From G020344215 sp039586575 (GTDB taxonomy: Bacteria; Gemmatimonadota; Gemmatimonadetes; Palauibacterales; KS3-K002): a DNA stretch of 64,000 nt. Each line of letters starts with the position of its first letter. Within the stretch, counting starts at the first letter, position 1. Location: NCBI GenBank assembly GCA_039586575.1, contig JBDHKD010000037.1, forward strand, positions 1-64,000, in the 5' to 3' direction. Positions 33,764 through 42,295 of this stretch are shown one piece after another. The position numbers and the translations under genes were made by a program. Below the pieces are notes generated by a model. That model was not told the DNA's origin, searched no databases, and saw nothing but the letters and a program-made list of their open reading frames with translations.

Positions 33764-36017
33764 AGCCCTCCGGTGGGGCCTTCGCCTCGCAGCCCTCGCC
33801 GCCCTCGCCGTCGGCTTGCTGATGCCCGTCTATGCTTCGGCGCAAGTGACTGCCCGCGACACCTTGCCGGTCGTTCGACGCCTGAACTTCGAAGGCAACT
33901 CTTCGTTCAGTGACGCTGAGATCGAGCGTGCCATTGCGACGCGCGCTACCGGTTGCAGGTCGGTGCTGTTGAGCCCGCTCTGCTGGATCGGTTGGGATGC
34001 TTTCATCCGGACGGAGCGCCTCGATCCGCGTGAGTTGAGGACCGATGTCGCCCGGGTTCGGGTGTTCTACTTCCGACGCGGATATCGCAAAGCACAGGTC
34101 GACACGATGGTGGTCCGCCAGAACGGCATCGTCGATGTCACACTGCTGATCGACGAAGGCGAGCCCGTGGTCGTGCGCGATATCTCGTTCATCGGACTCG
34201 AAGAGGTAAGCGACGCGGATGCGGCCGTTTCCGACATCGAGTTGAGAATCGGTGAGCCCTATAGCGAGGTCGCCGTCACGACGTCACGCGAGCGGATCGA
34301 GCGCGAGTTGCGAAAACGCGGCTACGCCGATGCGGTGGTGCTGGTCGGGTATACGAGTCCGAGCACCGACACGCTGGGGGCGTTCGTAGAGCTGGAAGCG
34401 GTGCTGGGGCCGCGGTCGCGAATCGGCGAGATCCGCGTTGACGGGGCCGATGAACTCGAGCCCGATGACGTCATGCGCCTGCTGACCTTTCGCTCCGGCG
34501 AGCTGTACAACGAAGACGAGATCGTTCGTAGTCAGCGGTTCCTGTACTCGATGGCCCTTTTCAACTACGTCGATATCACGCGGCAGCCGACGAACCCCGA
34601 CTCGACCATCGACGTCGATGTCGTCGTCCACGAGGCGAAGATGCGTGGCGTCCAGTTCGGTTTTGGGTTGTCGACGACCGAGTGCTTCGAGGTCCAGGCG
34701 GCGTGGACTCACCGCAACTTCTTCGGCGGTACCCGCAGCCTGGCGGTGAGCGGCGTGCTATCCAACCTGGGCACCGCCAAGCTCGCCCGACAGTTCCCCT
34801 GCACGCAGGCCGGAGTGGAGCCCGAGAGCGAGTTGGAGACCGACCCCTACAACAAGATCAATTGGAGGCTGCGCGCCGAGTTCCAACAGCCCTGGTTCCT
34901 CGGCTCGGAGAACTGGTTGGGGCTCGGGATCTTCGGCGAGCGGCAGAGCCTGCCGGGGATCTATGCGCGGGTCAGCTATGGCGGCGACGTGAAACTGAGT
35001 CGCGAAATCGCGCCGGGTACCGCGTTGATCGGGACCTACCGGGCCGGTCTCGACAGCCTCGAGGAGGGGAGCGCCGACTTCCTCTTCTGCGCGAACTTCT
35101 TGGTCTGCAGTCCCGACGATATCGCGCTGCTCGAGAAGCCCCGCTGGCTCTCGTGGGTCGCCGTCACCTTCGCGCGCAGCCGGACCGACGTGGTCCTCAA
35201 CCCGACCCGCGGTTACCGTTTCAACCTCGAGGGCGAAACGGCGTCCCGGTTCACCGGCTCCGAGTGGGCCTACTACGGAGCGCGCGGCGAGTTCAGCTGG
35301 TTCCAAAAGCTGGGTGACCGTAACGTTCTGGCGCTGCGTTTGCGGGGCGGTCTCGTGAGGCCCATCGGCTCCGGTATCGAAGGTGTCGAGCTGGGCCCGC
35401 GCAGCGAGCCGGTGACGCATCCGCTGAAGCGGCAGTACGCGGGGGGCGCCTTCACCGTCAGAGGCTACGGTCAGAACCTGTTGGGTCCGCAGGTCTTGCT
35501 GACCGATGCCGACAATCTGCCGGGCTGCAATCCGGACGACCCAACTGTCACTGAAAACAACACCTGGGTCTGCGATCCCAACGAGCAAGGGCTGACGTCG
35601 GGGCAGGTCTTTCCGCGCCCGGTCGGCGGTGAGAACGCCGTCGTGGCCAACGCGGAGCTCCGTGTGCCCTTCGGCATCGGGCGTTGGGTCGGGGTGGCGT
35701 TCATCGATGTGGGGCAGGTATGGACCACCAGGGGCGGGGTGGAGACGGCGGAGGGGCTGGCCTGGTCGCCCGGCGTTGGCATCCGATATCAGAGCCCGGT
35801 GGGACCGTTGCGGCTCGATATCGGTTATAACACCAGTGGAAGCGAGACATGGCCGGTCGTCAGCGAGTTGTTGGTGGACGGAAAGGCGATCATCGTACAG
35901 CTCGGCAATGCGAATGACGAGCCAAGCAAGCTCGAGTATGATCCCTATGACCGCACGGGGCTGGGGGGATTCGTGAATCGCCTGCAGCTGCATTTCTCAA
36001 TCGGACACGCGTTCTAG
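33714..36017 (+). CDS. Omp85-family outer membrane assembly protein (BamA/TamA type)
   Basis: The 767-residue protein has a signal peptide (AALAALAVGLLMPVYASA), about three POTRA domains (roughly 47-310), and a C-terminal 16-strand barrel with the conserved FTVRGYGQNLLGP loop-6 motif and the final strand ending in aromatic Phe (HFSIGHAF). A cysteine-bearing insertion (CNPDD to WVCDP) lies in the barrel. With tamB directly downstream (1-base overlap) it is TamA-like, although few POTRAs and phylum habits leave BamA possible. The ATG at 33714, inside the previous gene, is the last in-frame start before the signal peptide. Confidence 0.87.
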   Translation: MLRADRESGPSWTRSPEALRWGLRLAALAALAVGLLMPVYASAQVTARDTLPVVRRLNFEGNSSFSDAEIERAIATRATGCRSVLLSPLCWIGWDAFIRTERLDPRELRTDVARVRVFYFRRGYRKAQVDTMVVRQNGIVDVTLLIDEGEPVVVRDISFIGLEEVSDADAAVSDIELRIGEPYSEVAVTTSRERIERELRKRGYADAVVLVGYTSPSTDTLGAFVELEAVLGPRSRIGEIRVDGADELEPDDVMRLLTFRSGELYNEDEIVRSQRFLYSMALFNYVDITRQPTNPDSTIDVDVVVHEAKMRGVQFGFGLSTTECFEVQAAWTHRNFFGGTRSLAVSGVLSNLGTAKLARQFPCTQAGVEPESELETDPYNKINWRLRAEFQQPWFLGSENWLGLGIFGERQSLPGIYARVSYGGDVKLSREIAPGTALIGTYRAGLDSLEEGSADFLFCANFLVCSPDDIALLEKPRWLSWVAVTFARSRTDVVLNPTRGYRFNLEGETASRFTGSEWAYYGARGEFSWFQKLGDRNVLALRLRGGLVRPIGSGIEGVELGPRSEPVTHPLKRQYAGGAFTVRGYGQNLLGPQVLLTDADNLPGCNPDDPTVTENNTWVCDPNEQGLTSGQVFPRPVGGENAVVANAELRVPFGIGRWVGVAFIDVGQVWTTRGGVETAEGLAWSPGVGIRYQSPVGPLRLDIGYNTSGSETWPVVSELLVDGKAIIVQLGNANDEPSKLEYDPYDRTGLGGFVNRLQLHFSIGHAF

Positions 36018-39000
36018 TGACCTGGAAGGAACGACTGATCGGAATCCCGCTGGCGTTGGCCGGGGCCCTCCTGCTCCTGGCCACCGGCGCCGGCATGACG
36101 TTCACGCGCACGGATTGGGGCCGCGAGCACGTGCGCTCGTTCGCACTCGAGAAGCTCAACGAGGCGATCGTCGGTCGAGTGGAGATCGATGAGGTGCTGG
36201 AAGGCGATCTCCTGCGTTCGGTGAGGATGGCCGGCGTTCGTATCTACGAACCGGACGGGCAGCGGTTCGCCCAGGTGGACACCGTCGCCGTCCACTATCG
36301 TTGGTCCGATTTCCTTCTTGGTAATGTCACGGTGGCGAGGGTCACCCTGGTCGGCCCGATCGTGAACCTGCGGACCACACGCGGCGAAGGTTGGAACTTC
36401 GAGAAGGTCTTTGCGGGGCGCGGGAGCGCTGACGGCGAGAGTGCCAGCCGGGACGTTCAGGGGGGCCGCGGGCGCCGAGTCGAGCTTCGAGAGGTCGCAA
36501 TCCGATCAGGCGATGTGACGCTCCGCTTCCCTTGGGACCCACCCTCAGACAGCGTTGCGGATTCCTCGGCCTGGCACGTCGAGCAGGTGGATGGCCGCTG
36601 GGAGCGGGTCGTTCGTATCGAGCGGCTCAACGCGAGTCTGCCGGTGGCACGGGTCGCGGCCCCACGGGACCAGGGTCGCCTGTTCCAAGCATCGCAGCTC
36701 AGCGCCCGCGCGACGATCCTGCGAGAGCCATTCCAGATCGAGCAGCTCAGGGCGGACGTCGAGGTCCACGGCGACACGCTGGCCTTCGATGTCTGGGAGG
36801 CCGACCTGACGGGTTCACGGGTGTTTGGCGAGGGTTGGGTCACACTCACCGGTGAACCGGAGTACGACGTGGCGCTGCGCGGCGGCCCGGTAACGACCAA
36901 TGACCTCTGGTGGTTGTTGCCGCAGCTACCACCCGGTGTGGCCAACCTGGATTTCCGCTTCGCCAGCCGGCCCGACGGCACGGTGCTCGAGGCCCAGAAC
37001 GCTCGCTGGGAATCGCCGGACGCGACCGCTTCAGGCAACTACGCGATGACTCTGCGTGCTGGGCCGGATGGTTTGGAGTTCGAGGACGTCGACCTCGAGG
37101 TGGCACGCGTTCACAGCAGCCTCATCGCCTTCCTGACGGGCTGGGAGCCGCCGGTGCACGGCGAGCTGGCAGGCCGCGTGCGACTCAACGGTCCTCTGTC
37201 GCGGCTGGAGATTGACGGTGATGTGACGGTGACGCCTGACGGGATGGGCTCGAATTCGCATATCACGGCGCTCGGCACGCTGCACGTCGCCGACGGACAG
37301 CTGGGCGCCAGCGATCTCGAGCTGCAGCTCGACAGGGTCGATCTCGGCCTCGTACGCGCCTTCGTACCGTGGGTCGCGGTGAGAGGGACGGTGACCGGAA
37401 CGGCCTCGCTTGATGGGCTTCTGGCTGAGGGGCTGGCAGTCTCGTTGAACGTCGAGCAGACAGATCCCGGCTTCACTCCGACACGACTGGCGGGTCGGGG
37501 TACGGTGACGGCGCCGGTTCGTGCACCGCTGCGGATCGATGCCCGGCTGCGCGCCGATGAGATCTCGCTGACCACGCTGGCCGCCTATTACCCGGCGATC
37601 CCGTTCCGGGGCGATTTCCGCGGCGAGTTCAGCGTTATGGGATCGCTCGCCGACCTCGAAGTCGAAGCTCATCTGGGCGGCTTGGGTGATTCGCTGGCAA
37701 TCTCCGGTAACCTGCAGCTCGCCGCCGGGCCGCCACGCTATCGCGGTAACGTCCAGGGCTGGCGGATCGGCCTCCCGGAGTTCCGCGAGGGCTTGCCACA
37801 ATCGGACCTCGACTTCCGAGTCGACTTCGAAGGAGAGGGTGTCAGGCTGGCCGATCTGCAAGCACGGGCGCGGGCCCACGTATTCGCGTCCTTCATCGGC
37901 GGCGTGCGCTTCGATTCGGTGTTCGCAGAGCTGGGAATTGGTGACGGCCGGCTCCGCGTCGATACCGCCGTCGTCGCCGCCGAGTTCGGCGAGCTGGCTG
38001 TGTCGGGCGCCCTTGCCCTGTCCGCGGACCAGACGGACAGCCTCGCCTTCGACCTGCGCGCCGACAGTCTGGGCGGCTTCAACCCGTGGCTGTTCCCGGC
38101 CATCGACCGGCTGCCCCTGCCGAGCGTGGTGACGGCGGCAGCCAGCGCGACAAACGGTGGGAGCGCCCCGGGCATCGAGGGATCGGGTCGTGTAGTGGGA
38201 AGGCTCGTCCGAGATGAAGGCCACTTCGCGGTGCGCGGCAGTGCCGAGGCCCGAGGGTTCAGCTACGGCGCGGCGGGAGCGGACAGCGTTGGCATCGAGC
38301 GCTTTGATATCGGCGACGAAGCCGGCCGGTTCATCGCGGAGGGTACGGTACGTGCCGCGGGTGCCGGCTTCAGCGAGGTCCGCTTCGATGAGCTGGAGGC
38401 CCGCGGCGGACTTCGCGATTCGCTGCTCGCGGTCGAGTTCCGGCTGGTGAAGCCAGGTGCGGCAGCGGCCGGCAATGTCCGGGCTTTGCTGGGCCGCGAG
38501 GCGCAATCGATAGGCGTCGACTCGCTGGCGCTGCGGTTGGGGAACTCGATGTGGGAGCTCGAGCAGCCGGCCGAGTTCTACTTCGCAGACACGGGGGCCC
38601 TCGCCGTTCGCGACTTCGAGCTGACGAGCGCGAGGCGGCGCATCGCCGTGAGCGGCTCCGTGGGTACCTCGGGGCCCGTTGCCCTCAACGCGCGCCTCAC
38701 CGGGGTCGACTTGGGTGAAGTCGCCTTGCTGTGGCCGGACACGTTGCAGATGGCGGGCATGCTCGAGCTGCAGGCCGAGCTCTCCGGTCGCGTGCGCGAC
38801 CCTCAGGTTCAGGCCAGCTTCGAGGTCATTGAGGGCGACCTCTTCAGCGTCGCCTTCTCGAGCTTACGCGGCACGCTGGGCTACGGGGGCGGTGCCCTGT
38901 CGCTTGATGCCTCCATGTGGCAGGGTCAGCACGAACTGGCACGACTGCAAGGGACGTTGCCGGTCGACCTACAGCTACCTGCTTTCGCTTTCGACCTGCC

Positions 39001-40444
39001 CGAACGCCCTATCGCTATGACCTTCGAGGGTGACAGCGTACCGCTCACCCTGGTCAACCTACTTACCGATCAGATCACCGACATCCGCGGTCACGCCCGG
39101 GCCGCGGTGCGAATCGGCGGTACGCCGGGGAGCATCGACTTGCAGGGGCCGGCCATACTGACCGGCGGCGGCTTCCGGGTTCCGCGTAGCGGGATCACCT
39201 ATGAGGGGCTGGAAGGCGAATTGCAGTTCCGTGGTGTCGGGATGCAACTGAGCGGTGTGACGATCCGGGCCTCGCAGGGCGGCAGCGGCGCGCTGGCCGG
39301 CTCGGTCAGCTTCGCTGACCTGGGCAACCCGGAGTTCGACCTCGAACTTAGAGCCGTCGAGTTGGCGGGCTACGATCAACTGGACGCGCGGGTCGTCGCA
39401 TCGGGGACCGTACAACTGCGAGGCCGCTACGATCAGCCACTTATATCGGGCGATCTGATAATCGTCAGCGGGGTGCTCTTCGTCGAGGAAGTCGGCCGGC
39501 AGGCCGAGATCATCGACCCGTTCGAGGCGAACCTGGTCCTGCTCGAAACGGTCTTTGCCTCGGAGGAGGGTCTGCGGCGCGCCACCGGCAACCGGTTCCT
39601 CGACAATCTGGTCATCTCGCTGAGTCTGGACATCGAGCGCGACACGTGGCTGCGCTCGGACGAGATGAACGTCGAGATCGCCGGCGACCTGTCGCTGTAC
39701 CAGGATAGAGCGCAGGACGTGCTGCGAATCGACGGTACGCTGGAGGCCGTCCGCGGCGAATACTGGTTCTTCAACAAGCGCTTCGCGGTCGTCGGCGGTA
39801 CGATCGAGTTTGTCGGCGAGCCGGCGATGAACCCGAACCTGAGGATCATCGCGCTCTACACGGTCCGCACGCAGAAGCGGCCCATCGACATTCGCCTGGT
39901 CATCGGTGGAACGCTGGAGGAGATGACGCTCAGGCTGGAGAGCAGCGAACAGCCGCCGATCCCGGAATCGGATCTCCTGTCGTACCTGCTGTTCGGCCGG
40001 CCGTCCTACGAGCTGACGCGTAGTAGTGAGGAACGTAACCTGCTGCAGGATGTGACGGCGGGTGTCCCCGAGGCCATCGTGGGCTATGCGCTCGGTTCGT
40101 TGCTCGTGGGCGGGTCCTTCATCTCGTACGTCGATGTGAGTCGCGCGCCGCTCGCCCCCGAGGCCGAAGGCGAGTACCGCAGCGGGTCCGGGCCGGCGCT
40201 CGCGGCCACCCAGGTGGAGGTAGGGTGGTACCTCGCCCCCACCGTCTTCATCAGTGTGGCTCAGCACCTCGCGGGTGCCGTGCGTCCGACAGTGCGTCTC
40301 GAGTGGCGGCTGGACGAGAACTTCACACTGCGCGGGGTCACCGAGCCCCGCTTCGGGCCCGAGGGTACGCTGTTCTACGGCGGCCCGGCCGCCAACCTCG
40401 AGCAGTCGATCGGGGTCTTCCTGCTATACGGGTGGGCGTACTGA
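36017..40444 (+). CDS. tamB: translocation and assembly module TamB-like protein
   Basis: The 1475-residue AsmA-like protein has an N-terminal membrane anchor (LALAGALLLLATGAGMTF), a long beta-taco region of repeated strands, and the C-terminal DUF490/TamB domain (GTLEAVRGEYWFFNKRFAV, FVGEPAMNPNLRI, then LLFGRPS). It spans the periplasm and may help insert outer membrane proteins or move phospholipids with the adjoining Omp85 protein. The GTG start shares one base with the previous stop. Confidence 0.92.
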   Translation: MTWKERLIGIPLALAGALLLLATGAGMTFTRTDWGREHVRSFALEKLNEAIVGRVEIDEVLEGDLLRSVRMAGVRIYEPDGQRFAQVDTVAVHYRWSDFLLGNVTVARVTLVGPIVNLRTTRGEGWNFEKVFAGRGSADGESASRDVQGGRGRRVELREVAIRSGDVTLRFPWDPPSDSVADSSAWHVEQVDGRWERVVRIERLNASLPVARVAAPRDQGRLFQASQLSARATILREPFQIEQLRADVEVHGDTLAFDVWEADLTGSRVFGEGWVTLTGEPEYDVALRGGPVTTNDLWWLLPQLPPGVANLDFRFASRPDGTVLEAQNARWESPDATASGNYAMTLRAGPDGLEFEDVDLEVARVHSSLIAFLTGWEPPVHGELAGRVRLNGPLSRLEIDGDVTVTPDGMGSNSHITALGTLHVADGQLGASDLELQLDRVDLGLVRAFVPWVAVRGTVTGTASLDGLLAEGLAVSLNVEQTDPGFTPTRLAGRGTVTAPVRAPLRIDARLRADEISLTTLAAYYPAIPFRGDFRGEFSVMGSLADLEVEAHLGGLGDSLAISGNLQLAAGPPRYRGNVQGWRIGLPEFREGLPQSDLDFRVDFEGEGVRLADLQARARAHVFASFIGGVRFDSVFAELGIGDGRLRVDTAVVAAEFGELAVSGALALSADQTDSLAFDLRADSLGGFNPWLFPAIDRLPLPSVVTAAASATNGGSAPGIEGSGRVVGRLVRDEGHFAVRGSAEARGFSYGAAGADSVGIERFDIGDEAGRFIAEGTVRAAGAGFSEVRFDELEARGGLRDSLLAVEFRLVKPGAAAAGNVRALLGREAQSIGVDSLALRLGNSMWELEQPAEFYFADTGALAVRDFELTSARRRIAVSGSVGTSGPVALNARLTGVDLGEVALLWPDTLQMAGMLELQAELSGRVRDPQVQASFEVIEGDLFSVAFSSLRGTLGYGGGALSLDASMWQGQHELARLQGTLPVDLQLPAFAFDLPERPIAMTFEGDSVPLTLVNLLTDQITDIRGHARAAVRIGGTPGSIDLQGPAILTGGGFRVPRSGITYEGLEGELQFRGVGMQLSGVTIRASQGGSGALAGSVSFADLGNPEFDLELRAVELAGYDQLDARVVASGTVQLRGRYDQPLISGDLIIVSGVLFVEEVGRQAEIIDPFEANLVLLETVFASEEGLRRATGNRFLDNLVISLSLDIERDTWLRSDEMNVEIAGDLSLYQDRAQDVLRIDGTLEAVRGEYWFFNKRFAVVGGTIEFVGEPAMNPNLRIIALYTVRTQKRPIDIRLVIGGTLEEMTLRLESSEQPPIPESDLLSYLLFGRPSYELTRSSEERNLLQDVTAGVPEAIVGYALGSLLVGGSFISYVDVSRAPLAPEAEGEYRSGSGPALAATQVEVGWYLAPTVFISVAQHLAGAVRPTVRLEWRLDENFTLRGVTEPRFGPEGTLFYGGPAANLEQSIGVFLLYGWAY

Positions 40445-40446
40445 CT

Positions 40447-40474
40447 GGAACCCGCTCCCTCTCGGGTGTAGTAT
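40447..40474 (+). promoter_or_regulatory. possible ECF-like promoter of htpX
   Basis: GGAACC (40447-40452), 16-nt spacer, then TAGTAT (40469-40474). The -35 matches the ECF pattern in this window; the -10 does not show CGTC, so this is weak. htpX starts 63 bases later. Confidence 0.3.
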
Positions 40475-40536
40475 TCTACTCCTAAAGCAAGACGATAAAC
40501 CTCGGGTCTGGGCAGCCAATCGCCCAGGAGTGACGT

Positions 40537-41364
40537 ATGGGTAACTACGCCAAGATCTTCGGGCTCATGGCGGCGCTGACGGCTCTGGTGCTCGCGATCG
40601 CCTATTCGGCCGGCGGGCCGAACGCGCTGCTGCCCGCACTTGTCATGGTCGGCTTGTTCAACTTCGGCATGTACTGGTTCAGCGACCGCGCCGTACTGCG
40701 CGCTTACCGTGCCCAGGCGATCGAGCCGCAGGACGCGCCGGAGCTCTACGAAATGGTCGACCGGCTGCGGCAACGGGCCGGCCTGCCGATGCCGAAAGTC
40801 GCCATCGCTCCTAGCCCGCAGCCGAACGCGTTCGCGACCGGGCGTGATCCGCAACACGCTGTGGTGTGTTTTACCCAGGGTATCCTCAGCGGCATGAGGC
40901 GTGAGGAGCTGGAAGGGGTCACGGCGCATGAGTTGGCCCATATCAAGAACCGCGACATGCTGACCAATACCGTCGCCGCCACGATGGCTGGCGCCGTGAT
41001 GATTCTGGCCCGCTTTGCCTTCCTGTTCGGCGGTCGCGACAGGAACGCCATCGCCGGCCTGGCCATGCTCATCCTGGCACCGCTCGCCGCGTTCCTCGTG
41101 CAGATGGCGATCAGCCGGCAGATGGAGTACCGGGCCGACCGGGTCGGCGCCGAGATCGCCGGCACGCCGCGCGGCTTGGCACGAGCGCTGCTTCGCCTGG
41201 AGGAGATGGCGCACCGCGTGCCTATGGAGGTTAACCCGTCGGCTGCGCACCTCTGCATCGTCAACCCGCTACGTCGCGGCGGGTTGACCCGGCTTTTCAT
41301 GACTCACCCGCCGGTGGAAGAACGAGTCGCCCGGCTGGAAGAGCTTGAGCTCGGTGTCGCCTAG
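40537..41364 (+). CDS. htpX: zinc metalloprotease HtpX
   Basis: HtpX is a membrane M48 protease for quality control of inner-membrane proteins. The 275-residue protein has two N-terminal membrane segments, the zinc motif HELAH followed by IKNRD, two more hydrophobic stretches (AGAVMILARFAFLF and AMLILAPLAAFLVQMAI) and the third ligand region MEYRADRVGAEIAG. AGGAGTGACGT precedes the ATG. Envelope-stress genes lie elsewhere in the window. Confidence 0.95.
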   Translation: MGNYAKIFGLMAALTALVLAIAYSAGGPNALLPALVMVGLFNFGMYWFSDRAVLRAYRAQAIEPQDAPELYEMVDRLRQRAGLPMPKVAIAPSPQPNAFATGRDPQHAVVCFTQGILSGMRREELEGVTAHELAHIKNRDMLTNTVAATMAGAVMILARFAFLFGGRDRNAIAGLAMLILAPLAAFLVQMAISRQMEYRADRVGAEIAGTPRGLARALLRLEEMAHRVPMEVNPSAAHLCIVNPLRRGGLTRLFMTHPPVEERVARLEELELGVA

Positions 41365-41368
41365 GCAG

Positions 41369-42295
41369 ATGATGGGCGTTCACTCGGAGTCCGACCTCTA
41401 CGTCATCCACAACCCGGCGGCCGGACCGAAGCGAGCCGATCAATTGCGCCGGCGGGTCGAGGCGGCACTCACCAGGCGCCGGGTCGGGTACGTCTACGCG
41501 CGCACCGAGGCACCCGGGCATGCAGGTGAGCTCGCCGCCGCGGCGTTGGCCGACGGGTTCCGTCGCATCGTCGTCGCCGGTGGCGACGGTACGGTGCTGG
41601 AGACGGTGTCGGCCTTGGTGGGCACCGACGCGGCCTTGGCGTTGCTGCCGGTGGGTACGGGCAACCAGCTGGCGGCGAACCTCGGCATTCCGAAGAAACT
41701 TGACCGGTCACTCGATGTGGTGTTGCACGGTAGTCTGCGGAAGATCGATGTCGGGATGATCGACGGGCAGGCGTTTACCTGTATCGCCGGTGCCGGTTTC
41801 GACGCCGATGTCGTGCGCCCGCGGTCGGCGGTGAAGAAGCGAATGGGCTATCTCGCTTACGTACACGCGGCGACGGTGGCGGCGCTCGTACCGAACCCGT
41901 CGAGGCTGCGCATCACCGTGGACGGTGAGGCGAATACGTGCACAGGGATCGGCGTCGAGGTGGCGAACATGCCGGGCCTTTCGGCACCGCTACTCACGCG
42001 TCCCGTCGACCTCGTTCCCGACGGGCGGCCGGACGACGGGCTGCTCGATGTCTGCGTCCTGGCGGTGGAGACGACGTTCGATTTTTTGTCGGCGATGAGC
42101 TCGATCGTGGCCCGGCGCTACGGTCGCAACCGGCGGTTGCGTTACTTCCGTGGTCGCGAAGTCGTAATCGATGCCGACCCGCCTCTGGCGGTCCAGATCG
42201 ACGGTGAACGACTCGATACCACTACGCCCTTCACGGCAACGGTGCGCCCCGGAGCGCTGAACGTTCTCGTGCCGCCAACCCGCCAGTCCGGATGA
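41369..42295 (+). CDS. diacylglycerol/lipid kinase family protein (YegS-like)
   Basis: The 308-residue protein has the DAGK catalytic signature VVAGGDGTVLE, the LPVGTGNQLAANLGIP segment and IAGAGFDADVV. It probably phosphorylates a lipid such as diacylglycerol or a related alcohol using ATP. ATG 41369 is chosen; an upstream TTG (41345) lies inside htpX. ATGA overlap with uvrA. Confidence 0.87.
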   Translation: MMGVHSESDLYVIHNPAAGPKRADQLRRRVEAALTRRRVGYVYARTEAPGHAGELAAAALADGFRRIVVAGGDGTVLETVSALVGTDAALALLPVGTGNQLAANLGIPKKLDRSLDVVLHGSLRKIDVGMIDGQAFTCIAGAGFDADVVRPRSAVKKRMGYLAYVHAATVAALVPNPSRLRITVDGEANTCTGIGVEVANMPGLSAPLLTRPVDLVPDGRPDDGLLDVCVLAVETTFDFLSAMSSIVARRYGRNRRLRYFRGREVVIDADPPLAVQIDGERLDTTTPFTATVRPGALNVLVPPTRQSG

